From: Gonatopus flavifemur
Taxonomy: Eukaryota > Arthropoda > Insecta > Hymenoptera > Dryinidae
Length of the DNA stretch: 64,000 bases
Assembly (NCBI GenBank): GCA_018340375.1
Contig: JAFFJZ010000003.1
Coordinates: 14,012,001-14,076,000, forward strand
Direction: 5' to 3'
Positions 1 through 10,660 of the stretch are shown in pieces. The notes beneath the pieces were generated by a model. It was not told the origin of the DNA. It was given only the letters and a program-made list of their open reading frames with translations, and searched no databases. The position numbers were made by a program, and so were the translations under genes. How positions within the stretch are numbered: the stretch's first letter is position 1; each line of letters begins with the position of its first letter.

Positions 1-176
1 GAAATGTTCTTTGGAACCAAAATAATTTATTTGAATTAAATAGATGGTTTTAATCGTTTATTTGATTCCAATAAATTATTTTGGTTCCAAAGAATACTTT
101 GTTAATTCTAATCAATATTTCTTTGGTACAGGACAAATCAATATTTATTTGACTGGAATAAATTTTTTTTTCAGTG
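1..176. mobile_element. MITE family A, left part cut by window edge
   Basis: An inner palindrome (TTGGAACCAAAATAATTTAT against its complement near 75-95) followed by the right terminus, TTTGACTGGAATAAATTTTT then CAGTG, ending at 176 beside TA. The complete relative is 47688-47939. No gene in this stretch. Confidence 0.7.
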
Positions 177-1078
177 TAGCTACAATATCAGTATATTTAA
201 TATCCATTTCAACTATAATATTCCTCTTTCATTGTTGGATATGCTAATCACGTATTCTATAGCGAGAATGTATTTTTACCATACATATCAATATCATATT
301 CTACTCAGAATACTTTGAGAGTGTATAAACAATCCATTTTTATTGTTTTATTATTTTCCTGATCAGTATACGGTAATAAAAAAATACAGCTCTTGGCTGA
401 GAAAATATTTAGTCAACGTACAAGTTGATCAGAATTATTTAGAGTTAAATTGGGAATTCTAATAAAATCAATGAAAAAGCAATACAAATTTGTAGGAATG
501 ATTTTATAATATCGTACATCTTTCATCTTTGGAATAAAATGCGTCAAATTCATACAGAATATTTCAAATTTGGTGATGCAGAATCTCATAAAATTTATGT
601 ATGAGAGTTTTAAAACGGTCTTGGTAACGAACACTATAGGCAGATTAACTGGCTTTTCGGCTGGAGTTGCACCCTCCACATAATCCATATATGGCCTCGT
701 ACATGACCAAATCTGTACACGCAGCCTCATATCATTCGCACTTAATTTTTTCAACTGAATGAGGTTGCGCAGCATATTAAATTCACACGCATGCGTATTT
801 TTATATCTTTATAGTAGTCGTAAAATAAACTCGTATATTCGTAAGATATGACGAAGGAATGTTGAAATGAGATAATATCTTGAATAGAATGAAACCATTC
901 TATCCAGAATGGATATAAATTATAAATAATTCTGCAAATTTTTCCACAAAATAGGAAGAACATCCGGAAAAGTTGAATTACAGCAGTCAAATGCATTCGA
1001 GTTCATTGTTTTTTGTTATTCGTCACCGATAGTTAGATGCTTTGGGCACTCATTTGTAACCCCTACTTGATTCCTAAG
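177..1078. other. AT-rich non-coding stretch
   Basis: No supportable gene. A segment near 305-380 (GAATACTTTGAGAGTGTATA) resembles 53341-53410, so it may be a weak dispersed repeat. Small open frames on the minus strand show no recognisable protein. Confidence 0.4.
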
Positions 1079-1130
1079 AGGATGCTAGCAGCGTGACAGC
1101 AGCCAAATCATTTGGAATTTAATTGCAGAA
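1079..1130. repeat. fragment of the 63268 MITE family
   Basis: AGGATGCTAGCAGCG followed by ACAGCAGCCAAATCATT matches the left end of the element at 63268-63430. Only one arm is visible. Confidence 0.5.
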
Positions 1131-1149
1131 ACTACGCATAAATTGTATT

Positions 1150-1915
1150 GAATTCGTGTTTCAACCCTGGTGGAAATGAAGTATCAATGCAACGGGATGC
1201 GACAAAAGTTGGAAAACAATGTACGCTTTTGGAGCGTGGAAGTGACATTTCCTTGCGTGAACTTATACTGTGCTGTGATAAATAATTATACAGGGCGGTC
1301 CCAGAATTCATCATTCGCATTCCTATGGCATATTTTGCAGCCAAAATGCAATAATTTTTTCCAAAGCTTGGTTTTTGAGATGCAAGCATTTTGAGATTTT
1401 TTTTCAAATCTAAATCATCAAAAAGTACTATGTGTTACATACTTCACCTTAACGCTATTCGCTAAGTTGGAAGACGGCGGATCTCTGGAGAAAGATTGAA
1501 CTATTCTATCATTGTTCATTTTAGAGCTGTAATGATTTGAAGTTGCTGAACTCTGATTGGCTGGAGGTCCGAAAATTCCAAATCGTTATAGCTTTGGAAC
1601 AATGATAAAATAGTTCAATTCCCTTTCCAGAGATCCGACGTTTTCCAACCAAGCCAAGCCTCAAAATAATTTTTTTCAAACGGGAAATTATTGCATTTTG
1701 GCTGCAGAATATGCCACAAAATTCCATCACGAATAAAGAACTTCTAAGCTTGACTTTGTAGACTTTGTCTTCACTTTTTGGAGAAGTCTGCACCCAAAGG
1801 GCAGAATAATTGCTCAAAGTGACAGACAGTTCTTTTATTTTTGATTGAAGAAAAGATTCTTTTTTTTCAGCGGAGCGGAGAATGGAATCCACCACTGGAG
1901 TGTTGGAAAACTCCC
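1150..1915. mobile_element. ~770-bp foldback element
   Basis: Nested inverted pairs around a centre near 1560. GTTGGAAGACGGCGGATCTC (1465) pairs with GAGATCCGACGTTTTCCAAC (1631); CATATTTTGCAGCCAAAATG (1330) pairs with CATTTTGGCTGCAGAATATG (1694); the outer parts near 1150-1250 and 1840-1915 pair more weakly. Short frames on both strands here are by-products of the two arms. Element family unknown. Confidence 0.7.
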
Positions 1916-3259
1916 CATAATTGCTACAGTGTATATTTTTACCAGGGAATTAACAAGTCTCTCGAAATCGGCGACAAAAATTGTCTCCTTCCAAATTGAA
2001 ATTCCTAAGTTATCCTTGGAATGGATTCAGGGTCTTGAATGGCTGACTTTTGAGCCATCCGCGCACTGGAGAAAACGTGTGGAATTTCTGATATGATAAA
2101 ATTATCTTTTTCGCTTTGGATGAACAATATATTTTTTTTCTCAAAAAAAAAAAAAATTAGAAATTAAGCTGTGCGCGAGATCCTTTCTATGTCGCTTCGA
2201 ATTCTAAATAATTTCTCAGCAGTTGTATCAATGTATACAGGTGCCATGAAATTCGAATGTTCGTGGTTCCATCTGCTCCTGGTTACAAGAAATTCAATAA
2301 AATTCAACTATCCCTGCTATTTTTAGGGTGAATGAACTTCAATGAGAATTGTGCGAAAGAGTAGATTTCCGGCTTAAAACAGTTGGTGTTGGTGGTTGAA
2401 TACTATTCGCATGTTCAATTGTGTACGCTTTGCTAACTCGTTGGTAGATAATTAATATTCATCAGATAAAGTGTACCCGTATTTATTTGAATTTTTGTTG
2501 AGACGTAGAAGTGTTATAGACTCCAGAACAGAGCCCAAAAAAATTGAATGCTGAGATATCAATAACTCTGGCAACACCATGCTTCTTTCAAGGCATCTTA
2601 TTACTGGCACTCTTAAAATGAGGATTTTATCGCTAACATATGTGATCACTATTCAAACAGATGATTTTCAACCATCTAACAAAAGTACTTGCGATAGTTA
2701 TCAAGTAGTTCTTGCAACTACTCGCTTGCTTATTAGAGAAGTGCGATCAGTCCAATTAACGGCTATAACGTCACAAGTACTTCCGTCAATTGGTTCAAAG
2801 AGTTGTCATGAAGTTGCATTTTACATTCTTCAACTTGTTTGGATGTGAGAATTTTCAGTGATCGCTTACAATTTATAATCAAATCCCTGTTTATAAAATC
2901 CTGTTATCGGATAATTGGAAAGTTCATTCGATTAGACAAGAAGTACTTAAAAAGACTCCTCTGAATCTTTCGATGCGAAACATCGATGAAATAATGTAGA
3001 AGAAAAAACATGAGTGTAGAATTTCATATGAATTACCAACCACGTTTGGAGAATAATGCTACCACACTGTTTATAGAAGTGAGGTACAAATGTTTCACGA
3101 AAACTGTAAGTATCGTCATTCAGGATATCAGAGGCTTTTCATCAAGGAGAAAACAAAAGGCTCCTCGAAGATTCACTAAGGAACAAAAGCCATCGACTAT
3201 GTTCGCGGTGTGCCCTGTCAGCAGCGTTCATCGTTCTTTACATACGTGGTGGCGAGGTT
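1916..3259. other. non-coding stretch, nothing recognised
   Basis: Contains a poly-A run at 2144-2156. No gene, splice-consistent exon or repeat family could be supported. Confidence 0.35.
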
Positions 3260-3480
3260 TTTGAAAGAGGAAAATAGGGGAAAAAAGGAGGTGAAGGACT
3301 GAAAGAGATGGAGAACGGTAGGGCTAAGGTGAGGAAGAGTGAAGTGCAAGACCGCGAGAAACGCGACAAAAGGTAAAGAAGAAACAAGAAAAGGGAGAGA
3401 AGAGGGCAGTTAGGGCTCCGGAGGTGGAGACGATGGTAAAGGCGGAGATGGTGATGGAGGTGGAGAAGCGTCGAGAGAGT
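3260..3480 (+). repeat. polypurine-rich tract
   Basis: About 220 bases that are overwhelmingly A and G on the + strand, with GAGG, GGTGGAG and GAAGAG runs and few pyrimidines. With the GAAA array at 3688 it explains the Ser/Phe/Leu-rich minus-strand open frame 3324-3818, which I do not regard as a gene. Confidence 0.65.
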
Positions 3481-3686
3481 AGAGAACTCAAAGAGCGGTG
3501 GTTATACGCTCTCAGCACCGTCGTCCAAGCATATACAAACGAACGGAAAAGAAGATCTGGGTACTGAGATAGCGGGGTGATCTGTGAGACCTGGTGTGTG
3601 GTACTCTTTTGCGATCGTCCTGCATGCTCGGGGTCTCTTCTCCTGGCTACAAAAAGGGGCTGCGATTCAGCGGTGAGGAGTAACAG

Positions 3687-3728
<42 letters not shown>

Positions 3729-4734
3729 GGTGCAGGATAACAGAAATAGAGGAGTCAAAGAAGATGGAGGAGAGTAGAGTACGTTTGTATGTGGATGCAT
3801 GCACATATTGTTAACCAAGGTTTATCTGTATAGAGACCCTCCAAGTAGGCTTGCTGCAGAACTCTCGGATTGAGACGTCGTGGCCTCTTTGTATCGGCCG
3901 TGATGCTCTCGAAGCCTCGTATTTACGAGTAACAATGTCATGAAACCATGTGCGCTAAGCGAGGCTTTCTTCTCCAATCGTTTGTGTTTGTACCCATTCC
4001 CCCTTTTCTTCGTGCTCAATATATGCTATTTAACTCATATACATACGTATATGAGATACGTATGTAAAATTATACCAGAGGACGTACATATCTCTCGTAA
4101 TATTATTACCAATTTTTATTCGACGACGATTAAATGAATTTACATAATTATTTTATTTCATTCCCACGCAACGAGATACTATACGCCATAAAAGATGAAA
4201 AAAAGAGACAATGATCGAAGACAGATTCATTATGGAAATTGGAATGACTAGCAGTTCTTTTGATTACTTTCCCGTTGAGAACAGTTTAAAATGGCTTAAT
4301 TGTTCGAGTCTAGGAATTAATTACTGTTCCCGCGGGTCCCTTCGATTCGGTTCCGTGATGCGTGCCCATCAAGAATGGTCTCTCAAAGGTGGCCTATGGA
4401 CCAAAGAATCGACTTCTCATCTCGATCTCGATATGGATATCAAGGACTGATCGTACAGGCGGTCGCCTTTGACGAGAATGACTGGCTCTAATCCGCTAAC
4501 TAGACAAACAAATGACAATGGAGATCATTATCTCGAGCTGCTGAAAGAAAGAAAAAGAAAGAGACTGTGTGTACCCCACAAGAGGCAAATAAAGATCCAA
4601 CGAAACGAAGGGTTGTCTCCTGTGCGTCGGTGTGAGTTGTATACGTAACACGAGCGTGTACAATTCCACCTTTGTATACATGTATATATCGAAGTATGTG
4701 TATATTCATCGCATGTGTAGTACACTTACGTCGC
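3481..4734. other. GC-richer non-coding stretch with a GAAA microsatellite
   Basis: Less AT-rich than the average of the window. It includes the GAAA array and alternating TATACATACG-like stretches near 4040-4060 and 4670-4720. No coding support. Confidence 0.35.
3688..3729 (+). repeat. (GAAA)n microsatellite
   Basis: About ten uninterrupted GAAA units. Confidence 0.95.
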
Positions 4735-4870
4735 TTTCGTGCACTATCTAGGGTCTACAGGGGCAGCAGGTGGATCTAATGACGATAGCCTAATGAATGA
4801 TGCACCATACTAATTGGCATTAAGCTGCTGCTGCTGCCGGTTGAACGATAGCCGGTTAGCCGATCAAAAT
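4735..4870. promoter_or_regulatory. possible cis-regulatory stretch with homeodomain- and E-box-like sites
   Basis: Within about 135 bases: CAGCAGGTGG (E-box CAGGTG), ATCTAATGA, CCTAATGAATGATG, ACTAATTGGCATTAAG, GCTGCTGCTGCTGCCGG, and GATAGCCGGTTAGCCGAT. The clustering of TAAT cores with an E-box in an otherwise plain region suggests an enhancer. Inference from motifs only; such cores also arise by chance. Confidence 0.25.
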
Positions 4871-5639
4871 ATATTCGCTGATTAGTTCCTTACTTTAATC
4901 ATTGTCTCGCAGAGTATTGAAGTTTCACAATGGTTTTTATTAATTCATTTTGGAGAAAAATCCAACTTTTCAAAGAGAGAAAGGAAGGAAGAAGGAATGA
5001 TGATACCATCAAGGACTCTCGAGGTATTCCGATGACATCCTATAGATGTTTACACACGAGTGTTGCTTGTTGGAAACAATCACCTGAGTCCATATCGAGC
5101 ACCTTGTCTGGTCTATTAGCTCCTGGTAGAACTTGACTCAGGTCTGAATCAATCACCAATGCAAATTCAAAGACTTGTATACCGTGTAAATTTGCATCAG
5201 TGATTGATTTATAACCAACCAGAGATAAATGTGCGGTTAGCGTACATGTGATCCCTTGATTTTTACAGCCTTGTAGCAAATGAGCTTCTGGTATCTTTAG
5301 TTTGTTCATTTTCTCTATTATTGTGCGACGTTTCAAATGAGCGAAGATAAGCCGTCATTCTTGTATTAATCCCGTAAAATTGCTTGAAACTTCTCTAGTA
5401 ACACAACACTCGGAAAGCATGCCGAGAATATTCACAGCACATGCATAGGACATTCAATGTGCTAAAAATGTTCGCGGAACGTGCTATGGATATTCGTATT
5501 TTACTTGGGTTTACTCTCGTGTGTATGCACATGACGGAATAAGATAATTCTTCTACTGTTTGAAAAGCTGTGCTGTGAAGTTTGATAATTTATAACACAA
5601 AAGCTCAATTTTTCATGGTACGAATTTTTTAGAATGAGA
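4871..5639. other. non-coding stretch with a hairpin
   Basis: No gene. Includes the 5147-5206 hairpin and weakly repeated GCATGCCGAGAAT/GGACATTC motifs near 5415-5500. Confidence 0.35.
5147..5206. repeat. 60-base imperfect hairpin with ATGCAAAT in the stem
   Basis: TCAATCACCAATGCAAATTC at the left pairs with AAATTTGCATCAGTGATTGA at the right. The stem carries the octamer-like ATGCAAAT. It may be a small MITE or a structured site. Confidence 0.55.
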
Positions 5640-6206
5640 AAAGGCAGTACAAGAACTCTATTCTTCATTTATGTATTCTCGGATAACTGTATTATAAAAT
5701 ATCTCTCTCTATTCTCAAATAAGTCTATTTTAAAATATTACCAATTCTAGATATCTCTAGAGAATTTGTAAGAATAGCTATTATATTATATAGGTCTATT
5801 AATATTCAGAAAGAATTTATCAACGTTTAGAAAAATTACTGTCAATTTAGGGAAAAAGAGGATCGCTGAAAAACATTCGTAGGGAGTCTACCGAAAATTC
5901 GTAGTTAAAATATCAACAGTTGATAGTTTCATTGGTATTTTTCACAGTGAAACTATCGATTGTTAATACGTTCACTAGAAATTTTTAGTAGACTCCCTAC
6001 GAATATTTTCCAGCGATCCTCGTTTTCCCTAAATTGGACAGTCATTTTTCTAAATATTAATAGACCCGGTCTTTCCATGTATATAAAACAAAAAACATTT
6101 TTATCTTATCAATATTGAAAAGAATAGAGATTTGTGAGAATAGAGATATTTAGGAATAGATTTATTTGAGAATAGAGAAATCAAAAATAGAGTTCATGTT
6201 CTGCCT
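5640..6206. mobile_element. ~567-bp foldback element
   Basis: Near-symmetrical arms: CATTCGTAGGGAGTCTAC (5873) pairs with GTAGACTCCCTACGAATA (5989); GTCTATTAATATTCAG (5802) with TAAATATTAATAGACC (6051); CTCTATTCTCAAATAAGTCT (5707) with the 6150-6178 stretch; GGCAGTACAAGAACTCTATT with AATAGAGTTCATGTTCTGCC at the outer ends. The arms are about 240 bases each. Flanks show no clear duplication. Confidence 0.78.
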
Positions 6207-7189
6207 GAGAAAAATTGTGAAACTATATTGAATTTTATCAAAATTCGAAGGGACATGTGGATTGAATCATTCCAATTGAAGTGGAATCGTGTCAATACTC
6301 GCTTCAATTGAGTGAACATGATTATCCATTATCGTATTGTAACGTTGAAGTATCGTTCATAATTTGATTCCAATTTAATTGAAAAGTGAAGTTTATATTT
6401 TTCATATGAAATCCTAATGAATCATGTGTTTTATATTCAAAGTTTTCTCCGCTCACACTGAAGGAAAAAATGTATTCCAGTCAAATGAACATATTCGTCA
6501 GAATCAACAGAATATTCTTTGAAACCAAAATCAGTTGATTTGAGTGAAATGAATGATCATAATCATCAATTGCAGTTATGAAGGATACTACTCAAAGTGT
6601 AAATAACAAGCAAGGATGATTTGGGTTGAAGTTCTTGAAACAAATTGACTCGTGTATGGTAATTTTAAAATCGAATTCAATTTTTCACTATTCGATACGA
6701 GGAAAATACAAATTCTTCGGCTCTTATCGATTATCGTCTCGATTTATTTTTATTGTATTTAGTCACACATTTCATGCTTTAAATCATCAATCAAATACAC
6801 GTGCGATCTCATTTCGACATGTGCCGCGATAAAACCTCACTCCCAGTCGGGAATCGTGGAATAATTATTCGTTGGCTTACTGATCATAAATTTGAACTTT
6901 GAATCCTGCCGTCTTTTATTTTTAGTTTTTTTAATTGAAAAAATAGAAGAAAATATTTTTGTATTCACTTGTTATTCGGATTTAATTAATTATAATTGAA
7001 CTGAAAGTTCATTTCCTGAATCTGATCGGAAGGATCTGGACCCTGTTCAGGTCTCGACAAGGATCGTGTGATGCTTTGCTTGCATTAGAACCTTGTTAAA
7101 AAGACAATACATAAATGAGGACTCAATGGAAGATTTCAAATCAAAACCGTACAAAATGAAATCAGAATCATGAGATGATAGGGAGTTGC
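6207..7189. other. AT-rich stretch with a half copy of MITE family A
   Basis: 6458-6560 starts CACTGAAGGAAAAAATGTAT and continues TCCAGTCAAATGAACATATT, matching the family A terminus of 47688; the other end is not visible. The rest shows no gene. Confidence 0.45.
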
Positions 7190-7700
7190 TCTGAGACCCA
7201 AGCGTGTATTGCCTATAATGACAATGGGCCCCAGGCTGGGTCCATCCTCTTCAACCCAGTATTGGGGAATGACGATGGGGCCCATGTTGGCTCAATCTTG
7301 GCCCTGTTGTGCTTTCCCATACAATTATGGTTGGTAAAAAATGGAGATAATGAACCGTGGTGCGGGCACATTTGAACTTGGCCCCAATTTGGACCAGCGT
7401 TAGGCCAAGGATTGGGGTGAATTTATATCCCGGACACGTGTGTACAATCCTCAGCGTGTATGAATTTTGGTCCAGTCTTGGGCCCATATAGGCACGATGG
7501 GGCTCAACACTGGGCCAAAGTGGGGCTGAAATTCATATCCGCTGGGGTAGAATTCAGAACGATTTTCCAATTTCAAGAAAAAAGGAAGGGGCAGTATTGA
7601 TGGTCTAGTCTGGGTTCATGCTGGGCCCATGGTGTTACCAATCCTCGGGCAAAGCAATACAGCCAAGCTGGAAACGATGTTATCATCTCAGGGTTGGCCC
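7190..7700. repeat. degenerate GGGCC/TTGGCC-rich repeat block
   Basis: Many variants of TGGGCCC, TTGGGCCCA, GGCCAA and GGGGCTCAA in both orientations, plus a paired GAATTTATATCCCGG and GAAATTCATATCCGC. Similar material occurs near 15420-15990, 16690-16870, 20190-20225, 55310-55375 and 62880-62920. It is markedly more GC-rich than its surroundings and not coding. Confidence 0.6.
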
Positions 7701-7705
7701 CATTT

Positions 7706-7885
7706 GTCTGGGGAGAAATAATTACTGATACCAAGAAAATATATTCTTAAATGCAGCTTATATGGTGTGGAGCCAAGAGGAATTTGTTTGAATCAAGAAA
7801 ATATTTTTGGAGAAATGAATTTCTTGGAACAAGGAAATATATTGTTGATGATAGTAATTATTTCTCTCTGTGTGGCATAAACTTT
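7706..7885. mobile_element. ~180-bp foldback MITE
   Basis: AGAAATAATTACTGATA at the left pairs with TAGTAATTATTTCTCTC at the right; further pairing along CAAGAAAATATATT and AATATATTGTTG. Repeated AAGAAAATAT motifs inside. Confidence 0.6.
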
Positions 7886-9980
7886 TCAGCTGTAGTATGG
7901 AGATATCGAGGGGATGTAGATCACGCACTTTCAATTGCATCTGGTTAAAAATTCGCATGTGTGTTACAAAAATTATTACATTTTTATAGTAGAATAATGC
8001 TTGTCTGGCTCGCGTTTCGATAGTCATGACAGTCCTCTTTGTGTTTGCGCCCTCATAATCCAAATAGCCTTTGCTTCGCTCGTTTATTTACGATCTAAAT
8101 AATGCTCGCTACGTTTGCATGTTTAGGAAATAAATATCGCTCGCGTGTAGCGATGAATATTAACTCAGTAATTTTATAGAATTCATGCAGTAAATTGAAT
8201 ATTTTATGGTGTATGAGCAATGTTTAGTCGGTTGATGCACATTATTACTTTTTTCCAACATTATGAATTGATGATTAATTTAGGTAATTCAAATGTTTTT
8301 TAATTCCGCGATAAATTAATTTTCGCTGCCTTATAAGGGGCGACAAAAGCACAAGTCTGCCTATGCACATTGATATTTATCAACGTCGTTTATTGAGGAA
8401 AGAAATCTTCAATACAGTAAGTTCACTGAAATACGTAGCACAGCCACCCCCGATACGTGACGTTGTAAATTACACTGTAAAATAATTCCTTCTGAATTCC
8501 CAGATAAAGTTTGCTGAATTTTTAGAATACGCTCCGAAACTCAGTTGAAGTTTCTTGGAAATCAGTAAAATATTTTATCTAAATCATATTTTTTTAATTT
8601 TGAGGAGGAATTTTCTCATAGTTGCATTTCAATTCCTGGGCACTTAAAATTCGGATTCAGTGATGGAAATTCAGAAATTGCCAATTCTCATAGTGATCCA
8701 CAAAAATACTACGTGGCATTACACTTTGTAATACTTCAAATCAGATAATCAGTGAATTAAATATATTTAATTACGAGTCAATTTATTTAAGAGCTATAGC
8801 CCTTTCTACTGAAAACATATTAAAAACAGTTATCGCTACATTAAACAGTGAACTCTGCTATTTTCGAAAGACGCACTCTTCTGTATGAGTGTACAGTTCA
8901 TCCATGCTTCGTTTTGATTTGCCCTCCCACGTGAGACCAGAAGAATTACTTCTTCTCTTCATAAATTTCAAATATATAATATCAAGTAATGAGCACCGTC
9001 TGGACATATGAACGCGAGCGGAGCAAGGATCATTCCATAAACAAGAAGAATGCAGACTTTTTTTTTTACCGTCAATAATGCTTTTGAACATTTGCCAATG
9101 TCCAACTCGAGCAAAAAATTCCCTGCGGATTGCCTCGTGAAATCAAGTTCTCTTGTCCAAATATAATACAATCAATCATACACAGTCGCTTGATCATGAG
9201 CAAATCATCTATTCGACACAGAGACTAATTTTCGACTTTGTTTCAAAAGTGGATCAGACTAGATTTTATTCTTATTCAATATTGTCAGAACAAACATTGA
9301 CATGAAACACATGTCAGGTTTTGGAATATTATCTATAGGTCATAAAATATTAATTTAATTCGAAATCAATGGTCAAAGCTTGACTAAACACAATTGAAAC
9401 AAATCGTATGTCTTTAGAATTGAAAACGAACAATAACTTATTATTATTCTGTACATTGTTTTTCGTTAAATGAAATTTTTCGGAATTCTTATCTTTCGCA
9501 TCACGATACATGTTTTTGTTTGGAATATTTTTGATTTGAAATCAAATACATATGTATATACATTTTATCATTTTACAAACTTTTGTTCTATATCACGACT
9601 TGGTTTCGTTTGGGGATATCTTACATCTTGAAAATCATTTGACACGTGTGCCTAGTATTTTATTGATTTCAGTTAATGTAGCCACTGCTTCTTCAATAAT
9701 CTGATTCATTTATTTTCGAGAAGAGTACAAAGATTGATTTTTTATTTACTAACTTTTAAGAAATGTTATATCAGAATTGACTGTTAATAAACTTTATTGA
9801 GGAATAACGAGTAAGATTTATGTGAAATAAATATTCATCCCACCGTATCCAAATGAAGATAAAAGAGTTTTCTAAATTGATTAAGGGGTATTTTTACGGT
9901 TTTGAAACAGTAAATAACAAGTATCAATATTTTATTTGATAATTTTCGTTGAAATAACACACAATATTGCGCCAAGTATG
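7886..9980. other. AT-rich non-coding stretch, little recognised
   Basis: A GCTCGC/GCTTCGCTC-containing stretch near 8000-8160 resembles 41880-41985. CACTGTAAAATAATTCC near 8473 resembles a MITE end. No gene supported. Confidence 0.35.
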
Positions 9981-9988
9981 TAATATTA

Positions 9989-10012
9989 GGGGGAGAGAGG
10001 GGGGGGGGTGGT
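9989..10012 (+). repeat. G-rich tract
   Basis: GGGGGAGAGAGGGGGGGGGG followed by TGG, a short guanine run in AT-rich surroundings. Confidence 0.8.
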
Positions 10013-10660
10013 ACTTGCACACCAGAGCTGGTTAAAATATTTGTGGAAAATTTATTTCGAATACTATTTGAAATATTTTGGTTTGATAGCGAGAAACATG
10101 GAACGAAATATTCTATTTTTATAATCTGAAGCTAAAGCACATGGTAAATATTTTATTTCCTGTCTATGCCTATTGTATTGCGTTGATAAATATGTATCAT
10201 ATGATATCTGATGATTGGAAATTATTTCTTTGAATAAACGATTCTATGGAGAACTATGTGGACTATACATTTGTAATGAGGAGGAAAAATACTTTGCTAA
10301 AAATTCCAACCTTCAGCACTGACATGTTGATTTCAAATGAAACAGTATTTGAAATAATATTTCAAATGATCTCTACAACGAATGAAATATTTTATCCTCA
10401 AAAGTGTAATTCTTCGAACGAATGAAATATTTCATTCTACCAAATCCAAACATGACGTTAAATAAAATATTTATTCATTATTTACATTGGAAGATAGTAT
10501 TTTACCTCGCTCTGTTGCACACACTCAGGGAAGATTCTCAAAGCGAAAATAAATTAATAAAGAAACTATACTTCAGGGTGAAATATCTGTTTATCACAAT
10601 TTGAAATTTGATTCAAGTAACTCGAATCGAGTTAAAATTTTCATGAAATATTTTTGAATG
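10013..10660. repeat. cluster of palindromic GAAATATTTC-like motifs
   Basis: Variants of GAAATATTT and AAATATTTC recur many times within about 650 bases (for example 10068-10078, 10108, 10348-10368, 10385, 10426, 10576, 10645). It may be a worn AT-rich satellite or element; no clean unit or ends. Confidence 0.4.

Noticed and set aside
3324..3818. 164-codon minus-strand open frame
   Set aside because: Antisense of a polypurine tract and GAAA array; low-complexity Ser/Phe/Leu, no domain.
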